Source of the DNA: an uncultured Eubacteriales bacterium
Lineage (GTDB): Bacteria > Bacillota > Clostridia > Oscillospirales > CAG-272
Reading direction: 5' to 3'
Assembly: GCA_934394585.1 (NCBI GenBank)
Contig: CAKRQU010000004.1
Coordinates: 16,634-80,633, forward strand
DNA length: 64,000 bases
Shown here: positions 8,235 through 21,010 of the stretch, piece after piece
Numbering within the stretch: the first letter of the stretch is position 1
Layout: the number at the start of each line of letters is the position of its first letter
Made by a program: the position numbers and the translations under genes
Notes under the pieces: model-generated
Seen by the model: only the letters and a program-made list of their open reading frames with translations
Told to the model about the DNA's origin: nothing
Databases searched by the model: none

Positions 8235-9440
8235 TTATGCAAGAATCTCAGCAACGACGCCTGAACCAACTGTTCTGCCGCCTTCACGAATAGCGAAACG
8301 AAGTCCCTTTTCGCAAGCGATCGGAGAAATGAGTTCAACTGTCATATCAACGTTATCACCGGGGCGGCACATTTCAACGCCTTCGGGAAGCTCGATAACG
8401 CCTGTAACGTCTGTTGTTCTGAAGTAGAACTGAGGTCTGTAGCCTGCGAAGAAGGGTTTCTTACGGCCGCCTTCTTTTTCTGTCAGAACGTAAACGTGAC
8501 CAATGAATTTTGTGTGAGCATTAACAGAGCCGGGTTTGCAGAGAACCTGTCCTCTTTCGATTTCGTCTTTAGCAATACCACGGAGAAGAGCACCTATGTT
8601 ATCGCCTGCTTCAGCCTGATCAAGAAGCTTCTTGAACATTTCAACACCGGTAACCGTAGTTGTCTTCTTTTCGTCTGTGAGACCAACGATTTCTACTACA
8701 TCGCCAACCTTAACTGTACCTCTCTCAACTCTACCTGTAGCAACTGTACCACGGCCGGAGATGGAGAATACGTCCTCGACAGGCATAAGGAAGGGGAGAT
8801 CAGCCTTTCTGTCAGGGGTGGGGATATAGGAGTCAACAGCATCCATGAGCTCGAGGATAGGAGCATATTCGGGAGCGTTGATATCTGTGCTTGTGCTTTC
8901 GAGAGCTGCACGAGCGGAACCGCGGATGATAGGAGTATCATCGCCCGGGAAGTCGTACTGGTTGAGAAGGTCGCGAACGTCCATTTCAACGAGTTCGAGA
9001 AGCTCTTCGTCGTCTACGAGGTCGCACTTGTTAAGGAATACAACGATTGCAGGAACGCCAACCTGACGAGCAAGAAGAACGTGCTCGCGGGTCTGCTGCA
9101 GAGGACCGTCGGAAGCTGCAACAACGAGGATGGCACCATCCATCTGAGCAGCACCTGTGATCATGTTCTTAACGTAGTCAGCGTGTCCGGGGCAGTCAAC
9201 GTGAGCGTAGTGACGCTTAGCTGTTTCATACTCAACGTGTCTTGTGTTGATTGTGATACCTCTTGCCTTCTCTTCGGGAGCGTTATCGATCTGGTCATAC
9301 TTGAGGAACTCGATATTGGAGTTTGTAAGAGCAAGAGTCTTTGTGATAGCCGCGGTAAGAGTTGTCTTGCCGTGGTCAACGTGTCCGATTGTACCAATGT
9401 TAACGTGGGGTTTTGTTCTTTCGAATTTAGCCTTTGCCAT
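8235..9440 (-). CDS. tuf: Elongation factor Tu
   Basis: Delivers aminoacyl-tRNA to the ribosome as a GTPase. The 401-residue protein has all G motifs: GHVDHGKTT (about 19-27), RGITIN, DCPGH, NKCD and the GSA loop, followed by beta-barrel domains 2 and 3 with the usual C-terminal [10 protein letters not shown]. Codon choice is visibly narrower than in neighbours, as expected for a very highly expressed gene. It is the last gene of the str operon, 57 bases after fusA, with AGGAGG before the ATG and a strong terminator behind it. Confidence 0.99.
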   Translation of the reverse strand: MAKAKFERTKPHVNIGTIGHVDHGKTTLTAAITKTLALTNSNIEFLKYDQIDNAPEEKARGITINTRHVEYETAKRHYAHVDCPGHADYVKNMITGAAQMDGAILVVAASDGPLQQTREHVLLARQVGVPAIVVFLNKCDLVDDEELLELVEMDVRDLLNQYDFPGDDTPIIRGSARAALESTSTDINAPEYAPILELMDAVDSYIPTPDRKADLPFLMPVEDVFSISGRGTVATGRVERGTVKVGDVVEIVGLTDEKKTTTVTGVEMFKKLLDQAEAGDNIGALLRGIAKDEIERGQVLCKPGSVNAHTKFIGHVYVLTEKEGGRKKPFFAGYRPQFYFRTTDVTGVIELPEGVEMCRPGDNVDMTVELISPIACEKGLRFAIREGGRTVGSGVVAEILA

Positions 9441-9497
9441 TGTAAAATCCTCCTTGGTTTTAAGTTTTTGTTATTTTTTGATTTTAAGAAACGAAAA

Positions 9498-11573
9498 TTA
9501 TTTCTTTCTGCCGTTGATAATATCTTCGGCAATGTTCTTCGGAACCTCTGCAAAGTGGCTGGGTTCCATCGAATATACGCCGCGTCCCTGTGTTCTGGAA
9601 CGAAGGTCGGTAGCATATCCGAACATTTCCGCAAGCGGGATGAAAGCAGTGATCTGCTGTGCGCCTGCTACAGGCTCCATGGACTGGATAGCGCCGCGGC
9701 GGGAGCTTACATCTCCCATTACATCGCCCATATAGTCGTCCGGCGTAACGATTGTAACCTTCATTATCGGCTCTGTGAGTACCGGTGAAGCTTTTCTCAT
9801 GGCGTTCTTGAAAGCCATAGAACCGGCGATCTTGAATGCCATTTCAGAAGAGTCAACTTCATGGTAAGAACCGTCGTTCAGGGTAACCTTTACGTCAACT
9901 ACATTGTAGCCCGCGAGAACACCTGCCTGCATTGCGCCGCGGATACCTGCATCAACAGCGGGGATATACTCTTTCGGTATAGCGCCGCCAACGACCTTGT
10001 TGATGAATTCGTATCCCTTGCCGGGTTCGTTGGGTTCGATAGTAATCTTGACATGACCATACTGACCTTTACCGCCGGACTGTCTTGCATATTTGCAATC
10101 TTCGTCCACAGCCTTTTTGATTGTTTCCTTGTAAGAAACCTGAGGCTTGCCTACATTTGCCTCTACCTTGAATTCACGCAGAAGTCTGTCCACGATGATT
10201 TCGAGGTGAAGCTCGCCCATGCCGGCGATGATTGTCTGACCTGTTTCCTCGTCCGTATAAACGCGGAATGTCGGGTCTTCCTCGGCAAGCTTGGAAAGAG
10301 CGATACCCATTTTTTCCTGACCTGCTTTTGTCTTGGGCTCGATGGCTACCTTGATAACAGGCTCTGGGAATTCCATGGATTCGAGGACTATAGGATGCTT
10401 TTCGTCGCAAAGAGTATTGCCTGTGGTGGTATTCTTTGTTCCGACTACGGCTGCGATATCGCCGCTGTAGCAGATATCTATGTCCTTTCTCTCATTTGCA
10501 TGCATCTGGAGAATACGTCCGAAACGTTCTCTCTGGTTTTTGTTTGTGTTGTAAGCCGTTTCGCCTGCCGCGATTTTGCCCGAATATACGCGGAAAAAGC
10601 AAAGCTTTCCTACGTAGGGGTCGGTCATAATCTTGAAAGCGAGCGCTGCAAAAGGCTCGTCATCGGAAGAAATTCTTTCTTCCTCCTCGCCTGTATCGGG
10701 GTTTACGCCCTTTATGGCGGGGACATCGGTAGGTGCGGGCATATAATCAACGATAGCGTCGAGAAGTTTCTGAACGCCTTTGTTCTTATATGATGTACCG
10801 CATACAACGGGAACTATTTTGTTCTCTATTGTGGCGACACGGATAGCCTTTTTGAGTTCTTCCGTGGTGATTTCCTCACCTGCGCAGTACTTTTCAAAAA
10901 GCGCATCGTCCGTTTCCGCAACGGATTCTACCATTTTTGTTCTGTATTCGTTTGCGAGCTCAACCATATCTTCGGGGATAGGCTCTACGCGAATGTCTTT
11001 TCCGAGGTCATCATAATAAACATCGGATTCCATGTTCACAAGATCTACTATACCGCGGAATGTGGCTTCTTTACCGATAGGAAGCTGAATCGGTACAGGA
11101 TTAGCTTTGAGCCTGTCCTTTATCATCTTCACTACGCGGTAGAAATCCGCACCGGTTATGTCCATTTTGTTGACATAGCACATTCTCGGAACGCCGTATT
11201 TATCAGCCTGACGCCAAACGGTTTCAGACTGAGGTTCAACGCCGCCTTTTGCGCAGAGAACGGTAACGGAACCGTCCAGCACGCGCAGCGAACGCTCAAC
11301 TTCCACAGTAAAGTCAACGTGTCCGGGGGTATCTATGATGTTGATACGGTTTCCTTTCCAGTAGCAGGTAGTAGCGGCAGAGGTGATTGTGATACCTCTT
11401 TCCTGTTCCTGCTCCATCCAGTCCATCGTAGCGCCGCCATCGTGAACTTCGCCGAGCTTATGTGTCTTGCCCGTATAGAAAAGTATTCTTTCCGTCGTGG
11501 TGGTTTTACCCGCATCAATATGAGCCATTATACCAATATTTCTGGTACGCTCAAGTGGATATTCTCTCGACAT
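9498..11573 (-). CDS. fusA: Elongation factor G
   Basis: The translocation GTPase of protein synthesis. At 691 residues it has the family length, with [15 protein letters not shown] (about 17-31), [20 protein letters not shown] and the later EF-G domains including [11 protein letters not shown] and [11 protein letters not shown]. It sits between rpsG and tuf in the standard str operon order, with AAGGAGC before the start. No duplication or truncation is seen. Confidence 0.99.
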   Translation of the reverse strand: MSREYPLERTRNIGIMAHIDAGKTTTTERILFYTGKTHKLGEVHDGGATMDWMEQEQERGITITSAATTCYWKGNRINIIDTPGHVDFTVEVERSLRVLDGSVTVLCAKGGVEPQSETVWRQADKYGVPRMCYVNKMDITGADFYRVVKMIKDRLKANPVPIQLPIGKEATFRGIVDLVNMESDVYYDDLGKDIRVEPIPEDMVELANEYRTKMVESVAETDDALFEKYCAGEEITTEELKKAIRVATIENKIVPVVCGTSYKNKGVQKLLDAIVDYMPAPTDVPAIKGVNPDTGEEEERISSDDEPFAALAFKIMTDPYVGKLCFFRVYSGKIAAGETAYNTNKNQRERFGRILQMHANERKDIDICYSGDIAAVVGTKNTTTGNTLCDEKHPIVLESMEFPEPVIKVAIEPKTKAGQEKMGIALSKLAEEDPTFRVYTDEETGQTIIAGMGELHLEIIVDRLLREFKVEANVGKPQVSYKETIKKAVDEDCKYARQSGGKGQYGHVKITIEPNEPGKGYEFINKVVGGAIPKEYIPAVDAGIRGAMQAGVLAGYNVVDVKVTLNDGSYHEVDSSEMAFKIAGSMAFKNAMRKASPVLTEPIMKVTIVTPDDYMGDVMGDVSSRRGAIQSMEPVAGAQQITAFIPLAEMFGYATDLRSRTQGRGVYSMEPSHFAEVPKNIAEDIINGRKK

Positions 11574-11637
11574 ATATAGCTCCTTAAAATTTATGGGTTG
11601 GTTTTTATTTCACGCCGCAGTGCGTCCGGCACGAAAA

Positions 11638-12108
11638 TCAATATCTGTAATGTGCGAAAGCTCTGTTGGCTTCTGCCATCTTGTGAGTTTCCTCTTTCTT
11701 CTTTACGGCACCGCCCATATTGGAGAGCGCGTCAATGATTTCGCCGGCGAGTCTTTCCGCCATTGTTCTTTCACTGCGCTTTCTCGAATATGTTACGAGC
11801 CAACGAAGACCGAGTGTCTTTTTTCTTTCGGGGCGAACCTCCATAGGAACCTGGTAGGTTGAACCGCCGACTCTGCGAGCCTTGACTTCCAGTGTAGGCA
11901 TAATATTTTCTATAGCCTCCTGGAAAGCGTCAAGTGCGGGCTTGCCTGTCTTTTCCTCTACGATTGCGAAAGCATCGTAAACGATTTTCTGAGCAACGCC
12001 CTTCTTGCCGTCGTTCATTATGTTGTTTATAAGCTTTGTTACAAACTTAGAACCATAAAGCGGATCCGGCAGAACATCTCTTTTTGAAATTTGACCTCTT
12101 CTGGGCAC
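11638..12108 (-). CDS. rpsG: 30S ribosomal protein S7, GTG start
   Basis: Primary 16S rRNA-binding protein of the 30S head. Read from a GTG at 12106-12108 the product is 156 residues, exactly the bacterial S7 length, and starts with the expected (M)[19 protein letters not shown]. An ATG six codons upstream is rejected because its codons form the ribosome-binding site (AAGGAGGG) of the GTG. It carries the [13 protein letters not shown] segment and a family-typical C-terminus [11 protein letters not shown]. Second ribosomal gene of the str operon, 165 bases after rpsL. Confidence 0.97.
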   Translation of the reverse strand: MPRRGQISKRDVLPDPLYGSKFVTKLINNIMNDGKKGVAQKIVYDAFAIVEEKTGKPALDAFQEAIENIMPTLEVKARRVGGSTYQVPMEVRPERKKTLGLRWLVTYSRKRSERTMAERLAGEIIDALSNMGGAVKKKEETHKMAEANRAFAHYRY

Positions 12109-12273
12109 TGTACTTCCCTCCTTCATAGAATGATATCATAGGTACTCGAAAGTTTCCTCCCGCTGTGCTTTGTTTTGAAAAGACCGTGATTCCTTTCCGG
12201 ACATATACACATCTATTTATCAAAAGCAATTGCACCTGCGATTAGATTTCTCTTGCTACTCTATATTGTAAAA

Positions 12274-12702
12274 TTACTTTTTAGCGGCTGTTTTCTTAGC
12301 GCGCTTTGCACCGTAGAGCGAACGGCTCTGATTACGGTTGGCAACACCCTGTGTATCGAGCGTACCGCGGATAATGTGGTAACGCACACCAGGCAGGTCA
12401 CGTACTCTTCCGCCTCTGATGAGGACTACGGAGTGCTCCTGAAGGTTATGTCCGATACCGGGAATATAGGTCGTAGCCTCAAGACCGTTTGTAAGTCTTA
12501 CTCTGGCGATTTTACGAAGAGCCGAGTTAGGCTTTTTCGGCGTTGTGGTCGTAACCTTTGTGCAAACACCTCTCTTCTGAGGAGAGCTCTGATCCGTGTA
12601 TTCCTTTTTCAGAGAGTTGAAGCCCTGCTGAAGGATAGGAGTTTTGGATTTGTATGTGTTTTTCTCACGTCCGTTGCGAACAAGCTGGTTAAAGGTTGGC
12701 AT
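12274..12702 (-). CDS. rpsL: 30S ribosomal protein S12, with Arg at the streptomycin lysine
   Basis: Decoding-centre protein of 142 residues. It carries the conserved [13 protein letters not shown] and [17 protein letters not shown] segments, plus the longer basic insertion around residues 25-42 common in Firmicutes. Lys56-Lys57 (PKKPNS) are normal, but position 101 in [10 protein letters not shown] is Arg where most bacteria, including E. coli (Lys87/88), have Lys. The same Lys-to-Arg change is a classical streptomycin-resistance substitution. A strong AAGGAGG precedes the ATG. First S-protein gene in the operon after the L7Ae-like gene. Confidence 0.98.
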   Translation of the reverse strand: MPTFNQLVRNGREKNTYKSKTPILQQGFNSLKKEYTDQSSPQKRGVCTKVTTTTPKKPNSALRKIARVRLTNGLEATTYIPGIGHNLQEHSVVLIRGGRVRDLPGVRYHIIRGTLDTQGVANRNQSRSLYGAKRAKKTAAKK

Positions 12703-12786
12703 AAGGCACCTCCTTACTTTTTAAAATAAATAGATATATATACATCCCCGCGACGGAACGCACTTTCCCGCCGTGCGGCTGTAAAC

Positions 12787-13032
12787 TTATTTAAGAACCA
12801 CGCAAACCGCGCAGCCCACGTCTATTTCGCAGAGCTTTCCGAGCTCTTCCATTGTATGGGAGCAGTCAAATTCCACTCCCGCATCGCGGCAAAGCTCCTC
12901 GAGCGAAGCCACGAGCTTTTCCTCTGCGTCCGTCGCGGCGAACGCTTTTCTTGCGCTACCGCCTTTTATCAGTTTTTTCGATTGATTCAGCCCTGCGACG
13001 AAAACCGCGGGCAAAGGTATGTCTGATGACAT
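12787..13032 (-). CDS. L7Ae/L30e-family ribosome-associated protein (YbxF-like)
   Basis: A small 81-residue protein of the L7Ae/L30e/Gadd45 fold, which binds kink-turn RNA. Typical features: AGLNQSKKLIKGGSARKAF at the N-terminal RNA-binding loop and the closing IDVGCAVCVVLK strand. Its place between rpoC and rpsL is the classic Firmicutes position of this gene. I use the ATG at 13030-13032; a TTG seven codons upstream is possible but adds residues unlike the family. It heads the str transcript, about 80 bases after a strong promoter. Confidence 0.9.
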   Translation of the reverse strand: MSSDIPLPAVFVAGLNQSKKLIKGGSARKAFAATDAEEKLVASLEELCRDAGVEFDCSHTMEELGKLCEIDVGCAVCVVLK

Positions 13033-13114
13033 TTTCAGGGGATTTCCTTTCAAAAAAATATTATATTATGTAATGCGAAAAAGACCCTCTTTCACGCATA
13101 ATTACATATCATAT

Positions 13115-13143
13115 ACTATATCATGAAATTCGCGATTTGTCAA
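13115..13143 (-). promoter_or_regulatory. Promoter of the L7Ae-str operon
   Basis: Minus-strand TTGACA (13138-13143), 17-base spacer, TATAGT (13115-13120). It lies between the rpoC terminator and the L7Ae-like gene, so the str genes have their own strong start. Confidence 0.9.
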
Positions 13144-13216
13144 CGAATTTTAAAATATTTTTGCCAATTTTTTATGATTTCAGGCGGTATTTTTCAAAGC
13201 ATGGCTTTCCGCCGTG

Positions 13217-13259
13217 AAAAAGCATCGGGCACCCGTCGGAAAAATCCCGACGGATGCCT
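13217..13259 (-). terminator. Terminator after rpoC
   Basis: A 12-bp stem (13228-13239 with 13248-13259; one G-T pair) is followed on the minus strand by a short T run, 14 bases past the rpoC stop. Confidence 0.88.
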
Positions 13260-13273
13260 GTAAAAAGCTTTAT

Positions 13274-16200
13274 TTAAATTGAACCTTCACCGGCAGCGCG
13301 GCTTTCGCCGACAGCCGCAGTGACAGCGGCGAATTCGGAGTTCTGCCCCTCTGCGCCTACTTCTTTTACCTCGATATTGTTGTATATATCAAGTCCCGTG
13401 CCCGCGGGAATAAGTTTACCGATGATTACATTTTCCTTCAGACCGATAAGGTGATCCACTTTACCCTTGATGGCAGCCTCGGTAAGAACCTTGGTTGTTT
13501 CCTGGAAGGATGCGGCGGAAAGGAAGGATTCCGTCTGCAAAGCAGCCTTTGTGATACCGAGGAGGACAGGCGATGATGTAGCGGTGCGGAGCGTCTTTTC
13601 TCCTGCCGCTATTCTTGCCTCTATCTTCTCGTTTTCTTCGAGGAGCTCTGTATTGTCGATTATCGAGCCCATCAGCAGATCGGTATCGCCGCCGTCCTCT
13701 ACGCGCACTTTGCGCGTCATCTGACGTGCGATTACTTCTATATGCTTATCGTTTATCTCGATATCCTGCATGCGGTAAACGCGCTGGATTTCGCGGATGA
13801 TATAATCGTATACGGCGGAAAGTCCGTTGATTCTCGTAATGTCGGCAGGGCTCATATTACCCTCGGTGAGAACATCGCCGCGGTTTACATAAGCGCCGTC
13901 CTCGATGAGGATTCGTATGCCGTAAGGAATGGGATATACCACTTCCTCGCCCGTTTCGGCGGAAGAAATAATGATATTTCTCGATCTCTTTGCATCTGCA
14001 AAATGAGCAACGCCGGAAACCTCGGAAACGGTAGCCGTTTTCTTCGGCTTGCGCGCCTCAAATACTTCCGTAACTCTCGGCAGACCCTGTGTGATATCGC
14101 TTCCCGCGATACCGCCCGTATGGAATGTACGCATCGTAAGCTGTGTACCGGGTTCGCCTATTGACTGAGCCGCGATGATACCTACGGCTTCGCCTATGCT
14201 TACCGTCTTGCCCGTGGCAAGGTCGGAACCGTAGCAATGAGCGCATACGCCGTATTTGCATTTGCATTTCAGTATGGAACGTACATAAACCTTTGTAATG
14301 CCGGCATTCACGATATTCTGTGCCTGCTCCAGAGTGAGCATATCGCCGTGATGAGCGAGAACCTCGCCCGTGTGCGGATTTACGACATCGTTTATCACAA
14401 ATCTGCCGGGCAGTCTGTTTACGAGCGGCTCGATTACTTCGTTGCCGTCGCCCATTACGTCGGATACCCATATACCCTCCGTAGTGCCGCAGTCCTCTTC
14501 TCTTACGATGACATCCTGCGATACATCGACGAGTCGTCTTGTAAGGTAACCGGAGTCTGCCGTTTTCAGAGCCGTATCGGAAAGCGATTTACGCGAGCCT
14601 CTCGCACCGGAGAAGTACTCGAGAACATTCATGCCTTCACGGAAGTTGCTCTTGATCGGGATTTCCATGGTACGGCCTGTAGCCGAGAACATCAGACCGC
14701 GCATACCTGCGAGCTGACGCATCTGGCTCATCGAACCACGGGCACCCGAGTCACTCATCATGTTTATAGGATTGTATCTGTCAAGACATTCCTGGAGAGC
14801 ATCTGTCACGTCTTTTGTCGTCTGCTCCCATACGTTGATAACACTCTTATAGCGCTCTTCTTCGGAAAGCAGACCGCGACGGAAATCGCGCTGGATGTGA
14901 TCCACTTTCTTTTCTGCCTCCGCGATGAGAGTTTTCTTTTCTGCAGGAACCGTCATATCCGAAACGGATATGGAGATGGATGCCTTTGTGGAATATTTGA
15001 AACCGTTTGCCTTGATAGCGTCGAGAACCTGCGCGGCTATGGTGGGACCGTGCTTTCTTATTGTCCTGTCAACTATCTGACCGAGCTGCTTTTTCTTTGT
15101 GGTGAACATTATTTCGAGATCGAGCAGCTTTGAGGGATCGCTTCTGTCCACAAAACCGAGGTCCTGCGGGATAGGAGCATTGAATATAAGTCTGCCGAGT
15201 GTGGCGTCGATAAGACCCGTGTGGGTAACGCCGTTTATCTCGCGGGAAACGCGTACCTTGATAGGTGCGTGCATGCCGAGCAGACCGTTTGCATAAGCCA
15301 TCATGGCTTCGTCGAAATCTTTGAAAATGCTTCCCTCTCCGGGTTCGCCCGCGCGGTCTATGGTAAGATAGTAGGAACCGAGCACCATATCCTGAGAAGG
15401 AACGGTTACGGCTTTACCGTCGACAGGCTTCAAGAAGTTGTTTGCGGAAAGCATGAGGAATCGCGCCTCTGCCTGTGCTTCGCTGGAAAGCGGAATATGG
15501 ACAGGCATCTGGTCGCCGTCGAAGTCGGCATTGAATGCCGAGCAAACGAGCGGGTGAAGCTTTATCGCTCTGCCCTCTACGAGTATCGGCTCAAATGCCT
15601 GAATGGAAAGTCGGTGAAGCGTAGGAGCGCGGTTGAGCAGTACGGGATGGTCCTTGATAACCGTTTCGAGCGCGTCCCATATCTCGGGGCTTGCCTTTTC
15701 CACCTTTTTCTTGGCGTCTTTTATATTGGATGCGCTCTGTGTTTCGACAAGGCGCTTCATAACGAAAGGCTTGAAAAGCTCGAGAGCCATTTCCTTCGGA
15801 AGTCCGCACTGATAAATCTTCAGCGAAGGACCTACGACGATAACGGAACGTCCGGAGTAGTCGACACGTTTGCCGAGCAGGTTCTGACGGAAACGTCCCT
15901 GCTTGCCGCGAAGCATCTCGGAAAGCGATTTGAGCGGACGGTTGCTGGAACCGCCTGTCACGGGCTTTCCGCGTCTGCCGTTGTCGATGAGGGCATCCAC
16001 TGCCTCCTGGAGCATACGCTTTTCGTTTCTTATGATTATTTCCGGCGCATAAAGCTCGGTGAGCTTTTTGAGTCGGTTATTTCTGTTTATTACTCTGCGG
16101 TAGAGATCGTTGATATCGGTCGTGGCAAATCTGCCGCCGTCCAGCTGTACCATCGGGCGTATATCCGGCGGGATTACGGGGATAACATCCAGTATCATCC

Positions 16201-16870
16201 ATTCGGGGCGGTTGCCCGACTTTCTGAATGCCTCCACTACCTCCAGACGCTTGATGATGCGGAGCTTTTTCTGACCGCTCGCCGCATTCAGCTCGGCTTT
16301 CAGCTGCTCGGAAAGCTTCTCTATATCAATTTCGCAAAGAAGCTCTTTTACAGCCTCTGCGCCCATGCCCACGCGGAAATCGTTTTCGTATTTTTCATAC
16401 ATTTCACGATATTCGCGCTCGGAAAGAAGCTGCATTTTTTCGAGAGGAGTATTTCCGGGATCGAGAACTATATACTGCGCAAAGTAGAGAACCTTTTCAA
16501 GAAGTCTGGGTGAAAGGTCCAGAAGAAGACCTATGCGGGAAGGTATAGCGCGGAAATACCATATATGAGACACCGGAGCGGCAAGCTCTATATGGCCCAT
16601 TCTCTCGCGGCGGACCTTTTTCGTCGTCACTTCCACTCCGCATTTCTCGCAGACTTTGCCTTTGTAGCGTACTCTTTTGTACTTGCCGCAAAGACATTCC
16701 CAGTCCTTTGTCGGGCCGAATATCTTTTCGCAGAAAAGACCGTCCTTTTCGGGGCGAAGCGTTCTGTAGTTTATGGTTTCCGGCTTTGTAACCTCGCCGC
16801 TGGACCAGCTTCTTATCATTTCAGGGGACGCAAGTCCTATTTTTATAGAATTAAAAATCTGTTTTCCCAT
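13274..16870 (-). CDS. rpoC: RNA polymerase subunit beta-prime
   Basis: Catalytic subunit of RNA polymerase, 1198 residues, full Firmicutes length. Seen: the N-terminal zinc knuckle (CLCGKYK then CEKCGVEV), the lid/rudder region, the Mg-binding NADFDGD loop, the bridge helix and trigger-loop region ([20 protein letters not shown]), and the second zinc site ([13 protein letters not shown]). It begins 18 bases after rpoB and is followed by a terminator. No inserted or missing domains are obvious. Confidence 0.99.
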   Translation of the reverse strand: MGKQIFNSIKIGLASPEMIRSWSSGEVTKPETINYRTLRPEKDGLFCEKIFGPTKDWECLCGKYKRVRYKGKVCEKCGVEVTTKKVRRERMGHIELAAPVSHIWYFRAIPSRIGLLLDLSPRLLEKVLYFAQYIVLDPGNTPLEKMQLLSEREYREMYEKYENDFRVGMGAEAVKELLCEIDIEKLSEQLKAELNAASGQKKLRIIKRLEVVEAFRKSGNRPEWMILDVIPVIPPDIRPMVQLDGGRFATTDINDLYRRVINRNNRLKKLTELYAPEIIIRNEKRMLQEAVDALIDNGRRGKPVTGGSSNRPLKSLSEMLRGKQGRFRQNLLGKRVDYSGRSVIVVGPSLKIYQCGLPKEMALELFKPFVMKRLVETQSASNIKDAKKKVEKASPEIWDALETVIKDHPVLLNRAPTLHRLSIQAFEPILVEGRAIKLHPLVCSAFNADFDGDQMPVHIPLSSEAQAEARFLMLSANNFLKPVDGKAVTVPSQDMVLGSYYLTIDRAGEPGEGSIFKDFDEAMMAYANGLLGMHAPIKVRVSREINGVTHTGLIDATLGRLIFNAPIPQDLGFVDRSDPSKLLDLEIMFTTKKKQLGQIVDRTIRKHGPTIAAQVLDAIKANGFKYSTKASISISVSDMTVPAEKKTLIAEAEKKVDHIQRDFRRGLLSEEERYKSVINVWEQTTKDVTDALQECLDRYNPINMMSDSGARGSMSQMRQLAGMRGLMFSATGRTMEIPIKSNFREGMNVLEYFSGARGSRKSLSDTALKTADSGYLTRRLVDVSQDVIVREEDCGTTEGIWVSDVMGDGNEVIEPLVNRLPGRFVINDVVNPHTGEVLAHHGDMLTLEQAQNIVNAGITKVYVRSILKCKCKYGVCAHCYGSDLATGKTVSIGEAVGIIAAQSIGEPGTQLTMRTFHTGGIAGSDITQGLPRVTEVFEARKPKKTATVSEVSGVAHFADAKRSRNIIISSAETGEEVVYPIPYGIRILIEDGAYVNRGDVLTEGNMSPADITRINGLSAVYDYIIREIQRVYRMQDIEINDKHIEVIARQMTRKVRVEDGGDTDLLMGSIIDNTELLEENEKIEARIAAGEKTLRTATSSPVLLGITKAALQTESFLSAASFQETTKVLTEAAIKGKVDHLIGLKENVIIGKLIPAGTGLDIYNNIEVKEVGAEGQNSEFAAVTAAVGESRAAGEGSI

Positions 16871-16888
16871 TTTGCATTTCCCCCTTTA

Positions 16889-19800
16889 TTATTCCATATC
16901 GTCATCGTCGGCGAAATCTTCATCGTCGGCAAATTCTTCGTCATCGTAATCAAAATCGTCGTCATCCTCGTCGTCGCCGCCTGCAAATTCCGATTCGGGA
17001 TCGTCTATGATGCGGATATGATCTTCATCATTTTCGCCCTCTACCGTCTTGCCTATATCGTCGAGCGATACGGTGGTCGGTGCGTCATCCAGATCGTCGC
17101 CTATGGAAGAAAGTGCTATTTCCTCGCCGTTTTCGTCGAGAACCTTTATATCAAGCGCCAGCGACTGAAGCTCTTTTACGAGCACGCGGAATGATTCGGG
17201 CACGCCGGGAGTAGGTATATTCTGACCCTTTACGATAGCCTCGTAAGCCTTTACACGTCCCGTGACATCGTCGCTCTTTACTGTGAGTATTTCCTGGAGG
17301 GTGTATGCCGCGCCGTAAGCTTCGAGCGCCCAGACTTCCATTTCGCCGAAACGCTGACCGCCGAACTGAGCTTTACCGCCCAGAGGCTGCTGCGTAACGA
17401 GAGCGTAAGGACCGGTGGAACGCGCGTGAATTTTATCGTCTACGAGGTGGTGCAGCTTGAGGTAATACATTATGCCCACCGTTACGGGGTTGTCAAATGC
17501 TTCGCCTGTTCTGCCATCGTAAAGAATCTGCTTTCCGTCTACGGTTTTCAGCTTTCTTTCGGCTATTTTCTCGGCTACGAGAGCTTTGTTTGAAAGCTTA
17601 TCCTCGCCGAATTCCACATATTTCTTTTCGCCCGTTTCCTCGTCTGTCACTTCTTCATAGAATTTTCTGCCCTTGAGCACATCGCTCGGGAGAACATCTC
17701 TGTAAAGTCCCGCGAGGGTGAGCGCTTCCGTGATATCGCTTTCCTTTGCGCCGTCAAATGCAGGCGTCATGACCTTGAAACCGAGATGCTTTGCGGCGAT
17801 GCCGAGATGTACCTCCAGCACCTGACCGATATTCATTCGGGAAGGAACGCCCAGAGGATTCAGCACGATATCGAGAGGCGTGCCGTCCGCGAGATAAGGC
17901 ATATCCTCGGGAGGAAGTATGCGGGAAACGACACCTTTGTTACCGTGACGTCCTGCCATTTTGTCGCCCACGGATATCTTTCTCTTCTGAGCTATATAAA
18001 CGCGTACAGTCTTGCTTACGCCGGGGGCAAGATCATCGGAATTTGCGCGTGAGAATACTTTCACATCCACTACTATGCCGCTTTCGCCGTGAGGCAGACG
18101 CAGCGACGTATCGCGCACCTCGCGTGCCTTTTCGCCGAATATCGCGCGCAGCAGCTTTTCTTCGGGAGTGAGCTCCGTTTCACCCTTCGGCGTAACTTTA
18201 CCCACGAGTATATCGCCCGCGTGAACATCCGTACCGATGCGGATGATACCGTCGGCATCCAGATCCTTGAGCGCGTCCTCGCCGCAGTTCGGAATTTCTC
18301 TCGTGATTTCTTCCGGACCGAGCTTGGTATCTCTTGCTTCCGTATTGTATTCTTCTATATGAATAGATGTATAAACGTCATTGCGGACGAGATTTTCATT
18401 GAGCAGTACGGCGTCCTCGTAGTTGTAGCCTTCCCATGTCATGAAACCGATGAGAGCATTCTTGCCGAGGGAGATTTCGCCGTTTGATGTGGCGGGGCCG
18501 TCGGCTATCACGTCGCCCTTTTCAATTCTGTCGCCGAGATTTACTATAGGTCTCTGGTTTACGCACGTACCCACATTGGAACGTTTGAATTTCAGGAGCG
18601 CGTATCTGTCCTTCTGACCGTCGTCGCGGCGGATGATTATTTCGTCTGCGCATACTTTTTCGACGTATCCGCTTTCCTTTGCTATGATACATACGCCGGA
18701 GTCTATCGCCGCCTTGTATTCCATACCGGTACCTACGATAGGAGATTCCGTTACCATCAGCGGCACAGCCTGCTTCTGCATGTTCGAACCCATGAGCGCA
18801 CGGGAGTTATCGTCGTTTTCAAGGAACGGAATGAAGCCCGTGGCTACGGAAATGAGCATTTTCGGCGATACATCCATGTAATCCACTTTGGATGCGTCCA
18901 CCTCAACGATTTCCGCCTTATCGCGCGCGGTAACCTTGCGGTTTACAAATCTGCCCTCTTCGTCGAGCGGCTCGTTTGCCTGCGCCACGATATAGTTGTC
19001 TTCCACGTCGGCTGTCATATATTCCACATTTTCGGTAACTATGCCCGTCGCCTTGTCAACCTTGCGGAAAGGCGCCTCGATAAAGCCGTAATCGTTTATC
19101 TTTGCATAACATGCGAGATAGGAAATAAGACCTATATTAGGACCTTCGGGCGTTTCTATCGGGCATATACGACCGTAATGCGTATAATGCACGTCGCGGA
19201 CTTCAAACGAAGCTCTGTCCCTGGAAAGACCGCCGGGACCGAGTGCCGAAAGACGGCGCTTGTGCGTAAGCTCTGCGAGCGGGTTATTCTGATCCATGAA
19301 CTGCGAAAGCTGTGACGAACCGAAAAATTCGCGTATCGCAGCCACTACGGGACGTATGTTTATCAGTCCCTGCGGAGTGAGATTGTCCGCGTCCTGCGTC
19401 GTCATGCGCTCTTTTATCACCTTGTCCATGCGGGAGAAACCTATTCTCAGCTGGTTCTGGATAAGCTCGCCTACGGCGCGTATTCTTCTGTTTCCGAGAT
19501 GGTCTATATCATCGGGGTTGCCTATGCCGTGGGCAAGGCACACGAGATAGTTGAGAGAAGCGAAGATATCGTCCTTTGTGATATGCTTGGGAGAAAGCTC
19601 TGCGGCTCTTTCCTTTGCTTCGGCTTTTATCTTTTCGGGATCGCCGCCGCATTCCTCCATTATCGAGAGGAGCAGACCGAGCTTCACATGCTCGTTTATG
19701 CCGCAGTCGCGCAGGTCATAACCGAGGACATCCTTGGCATCGACCATTCCGTTTCCGAAAACTTTCATTTCCTTGCCGTCGCCGATATCTACGTAAGCCT

Positions 19801-20806
19801 CGTTCACGCAGGCGTGCTCGATCACGCTCGCCTCATCGTAGGTGAGCGTTTTGCCCGCATCGTAAATCAGCTCTCCCGTGAGAGGATTTACCACGGGACG
19901 CGTGAGCGTTCTGCCCGCGAGTCTTTTGCCGAGGGCGGTTTTCTTGTCGAATTTATATCTGCCGACAGCCCCGAGATCGTAATGCTTCTGATCGAAGAAC
20001 ATATTGTTCACGAGGATCTGGGCGCTTTCCACTATGGCAGGCTCGCCGGGACGGAGCTTTTTGTAAATCTCCTTCAGCGCCTCTTCGTAGGGAGTAGTGC
20101 CGTTTTTGTCGGCTTCCGTCTGCATACCGTCTTTTTCAAGCGTGGCGAGTATTTTGGGATCGTCGCCGTAAACGGAGCGTACACCCGTGGACGAAGCCGT
20201 GGCTTCTTCCAGCGCGCGTATAAGTATTGTCGCGGGGATTTTTCTGTTTTTGTCGATACGGACCCAGCAAACGTCATTCAGATCAGTTTCGTATTCGAGC
20301 CATGCGCCGCGATAAGGGATAACTGTAGCTTTCACTATCATTTTGCCCGTCTTGTCCATAGCTGTTTCGTAATACATACCCGGCGAACGCACGAGCTGGG
20401 AAACCACTACTCTCTGGGCACCGTTGATAATGAATGTTCCTTCATCGGTCATGAGCGGGAAATCACCCATAAAGAGATCCTGCTGTTTTACCTCGCCTGT
20501 GCTTTTGTTGGTAAGTCTTACCGTAACTCTGAGCGGCGCGGCATAGTTGACATCTCTCTCTTTGCATTCCTCTATGGAATATTTCGGCGTGGTGTCTATC
20601 GAAAAATCGACAAATTCGATAACAAGATTACCGGAATAATCCACTATGGGAGAAACGTCGGCGAGAACTTCTCTGATACCTTTTTCAATGAGCCAGCCGT
20701 ACGATTTCTTCTGTACTTCGAGGAGATCGGGCATATCGATGATATCCTTTACTCTGGCGTAGCTCATTCTGACGTTTTTGCCAAGCTGCTGGGGTTTGAT
20801 TCTCAT
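16889..20806 (-). CDS. rpoB: RNA polymerase subunit beta, with acidic C-terminal tail
   Basis: Beta subunit of RNA polymerase, 1305 residues. The rifampicin pocket [26 protein letters not shown] keeps the sensitive residues at the usual positions (Gln, Asp, His, Ser). The beta flap and the C-terminal clamp segment [21 protein letters not shown] are intact. After this conserved end comes an extension of about 95 residues, the last 28 almost entirely Asp/Glu. Acidic tails occur in some Firmicutes RpoB, but this one is long. Starts after GGAGTG and a strong promoter. Confidence 0.99.
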   Translation of the reverse strand: MRIKPQQLGKNVRMSYARVKDIIDMPDLLEVQKKSYGWLIEKGIREVLADVSPIVDYSGNLVIEFVDFSIDTTPKYSIEECKERDVNYAAPLRVTVRLTNKSTGEVKQQDLFMGDFPLMTDEGTFIINGAQRVVVSQLVRSPGMYYETAMDKTGKMIVKATVIPYRGAWLEYETDLNDVCWVRIDKNRKIPATILIRALEEATASSTGVRSVYGDDPKILATLEKDGMQTEADKNGTTPYEEALKEIYKKLRPGEPAIVESAQILVNNMFFDQKHYDLGAVGRYKFDKKTALGKRLAGRTLTRPVVNPLTGELIYDAGKTLTYDEASVIEHACVNEAYVDIGDGKEMKVFGNGMVDAKDVLGYDLRDCGINEHVKLGLLLSIMEECGGDPEKIKAEAKERAAELSPKHITKDDIFASLNYLVCLAHGIGNPDDIDHLGNRRIRAVGELIQNQLRIGFSRMDKVIKERMTTQDADNLTPQGLINIRPVVAAIREFFGSSQLSQFMDQNNPLAELTHKRRLSALGPGGLSRDRASFEVRDVHYTHYGRICPIETPEGPNIGLISYLACYAKINDYGFIEAPFRKVDKATGIVTENVEYMTADVEDNYIVAQANEPLDEEGRFVNRKVTARDKAEIVEVDASKVDYMDVSPKMLISVATGFIPFLENDDNSRALMGSNMQKQAVPLMVTESPIVGTGMEYKAAIDSGVCIIAKESGYVEKVCADEIIIRRDDGQKDRYALLKFKRSNVGTCVNQRPIVNLGDRIEKGDVIADGPATSNGEISLGKNALIGFMTWEGYNYEDAVLLNENLVRNDVYTSIHIEEYNTEARDTKLGPEEITREIPNCGEDALKDLDADGIIRIGTDVHAGDILVGKVTPKGETELTPEEKLLRAIFGEKAREVRDTSLRLPHGESGIVVDVKVFSRANSDDLAPGVSKTVRVYIAQKRKISVGDKMAGRHGNKGVVSRILPPEDMPYLADGTPLDIVLNPLGVPSRMNIGQVLEVHLGIAAKHLGFKVMTPAFDGAKESDITEALTLAGLYRDVLPSDVLKGRKFYEEVTDEETGEKKYVEFGEDKLSNKALVAEKIAERKLKTVDGKQILYDGRTGEAFDNPVTVGIMYYLKLHHLVDDKIHARSTGPYALVTQQPLGGKAQFGGQRFGEMEVWALEAYGAAYTLQEILTVKSDDVTGRVKAYEAIVKGQNIPTPGVPESFRVLVKELQSLALDIKVLDENGEEIALSSIGDDLDDAPTTVSLDDIGKTVEGENDEDHIRIIDDPESEFAGGDDEDDDDFDYDDEEFADDEDFADDDDME

Positions 20807-20951
20807 ATAATCACTCCATTCATAATTTAGCTTGCCTTGACTTTGCGCAAAAAATCTTTATTTTTACCTGCTTTTTTATCGATTTTCAGCCGTTTGTTTT
20901 TCGTCACGGCTAAAAATGGCGATAGCATAAGCAATTATAATGCAGTTTATA

Positions 20952-20980
20952 AGTATACCACCCGTTTTTCAATATGTCAA
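20952..20980 (-). promoter_or_regulatory. Promoter of rpoBC
   Basis: Minus-strand TTGACA (20975-20980), 17-base spacer, TATACT (20952-20957). The leader to rpoB is about 140 nt. The rplJ/rplL genes that usually precede rpoB are not here, so rpoBC is a separate unit. Confidence 0.9.
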
Positions 20981-21010
20981 GAGGATTTTACCACTTTTTT
21001 TAAATAAATA

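Noticed and set aside
12109..12126. ATG start six codons before rpsG GTG
   Set aside because: Its codons form the ribosome site for the GTG, and S7 has 156 residues from the GTG.
19499..20830. Long frames opposite rpoB and rpoC
   Set aside because: These are produced by the codon bias of the real genes; none has a start site or motifs.
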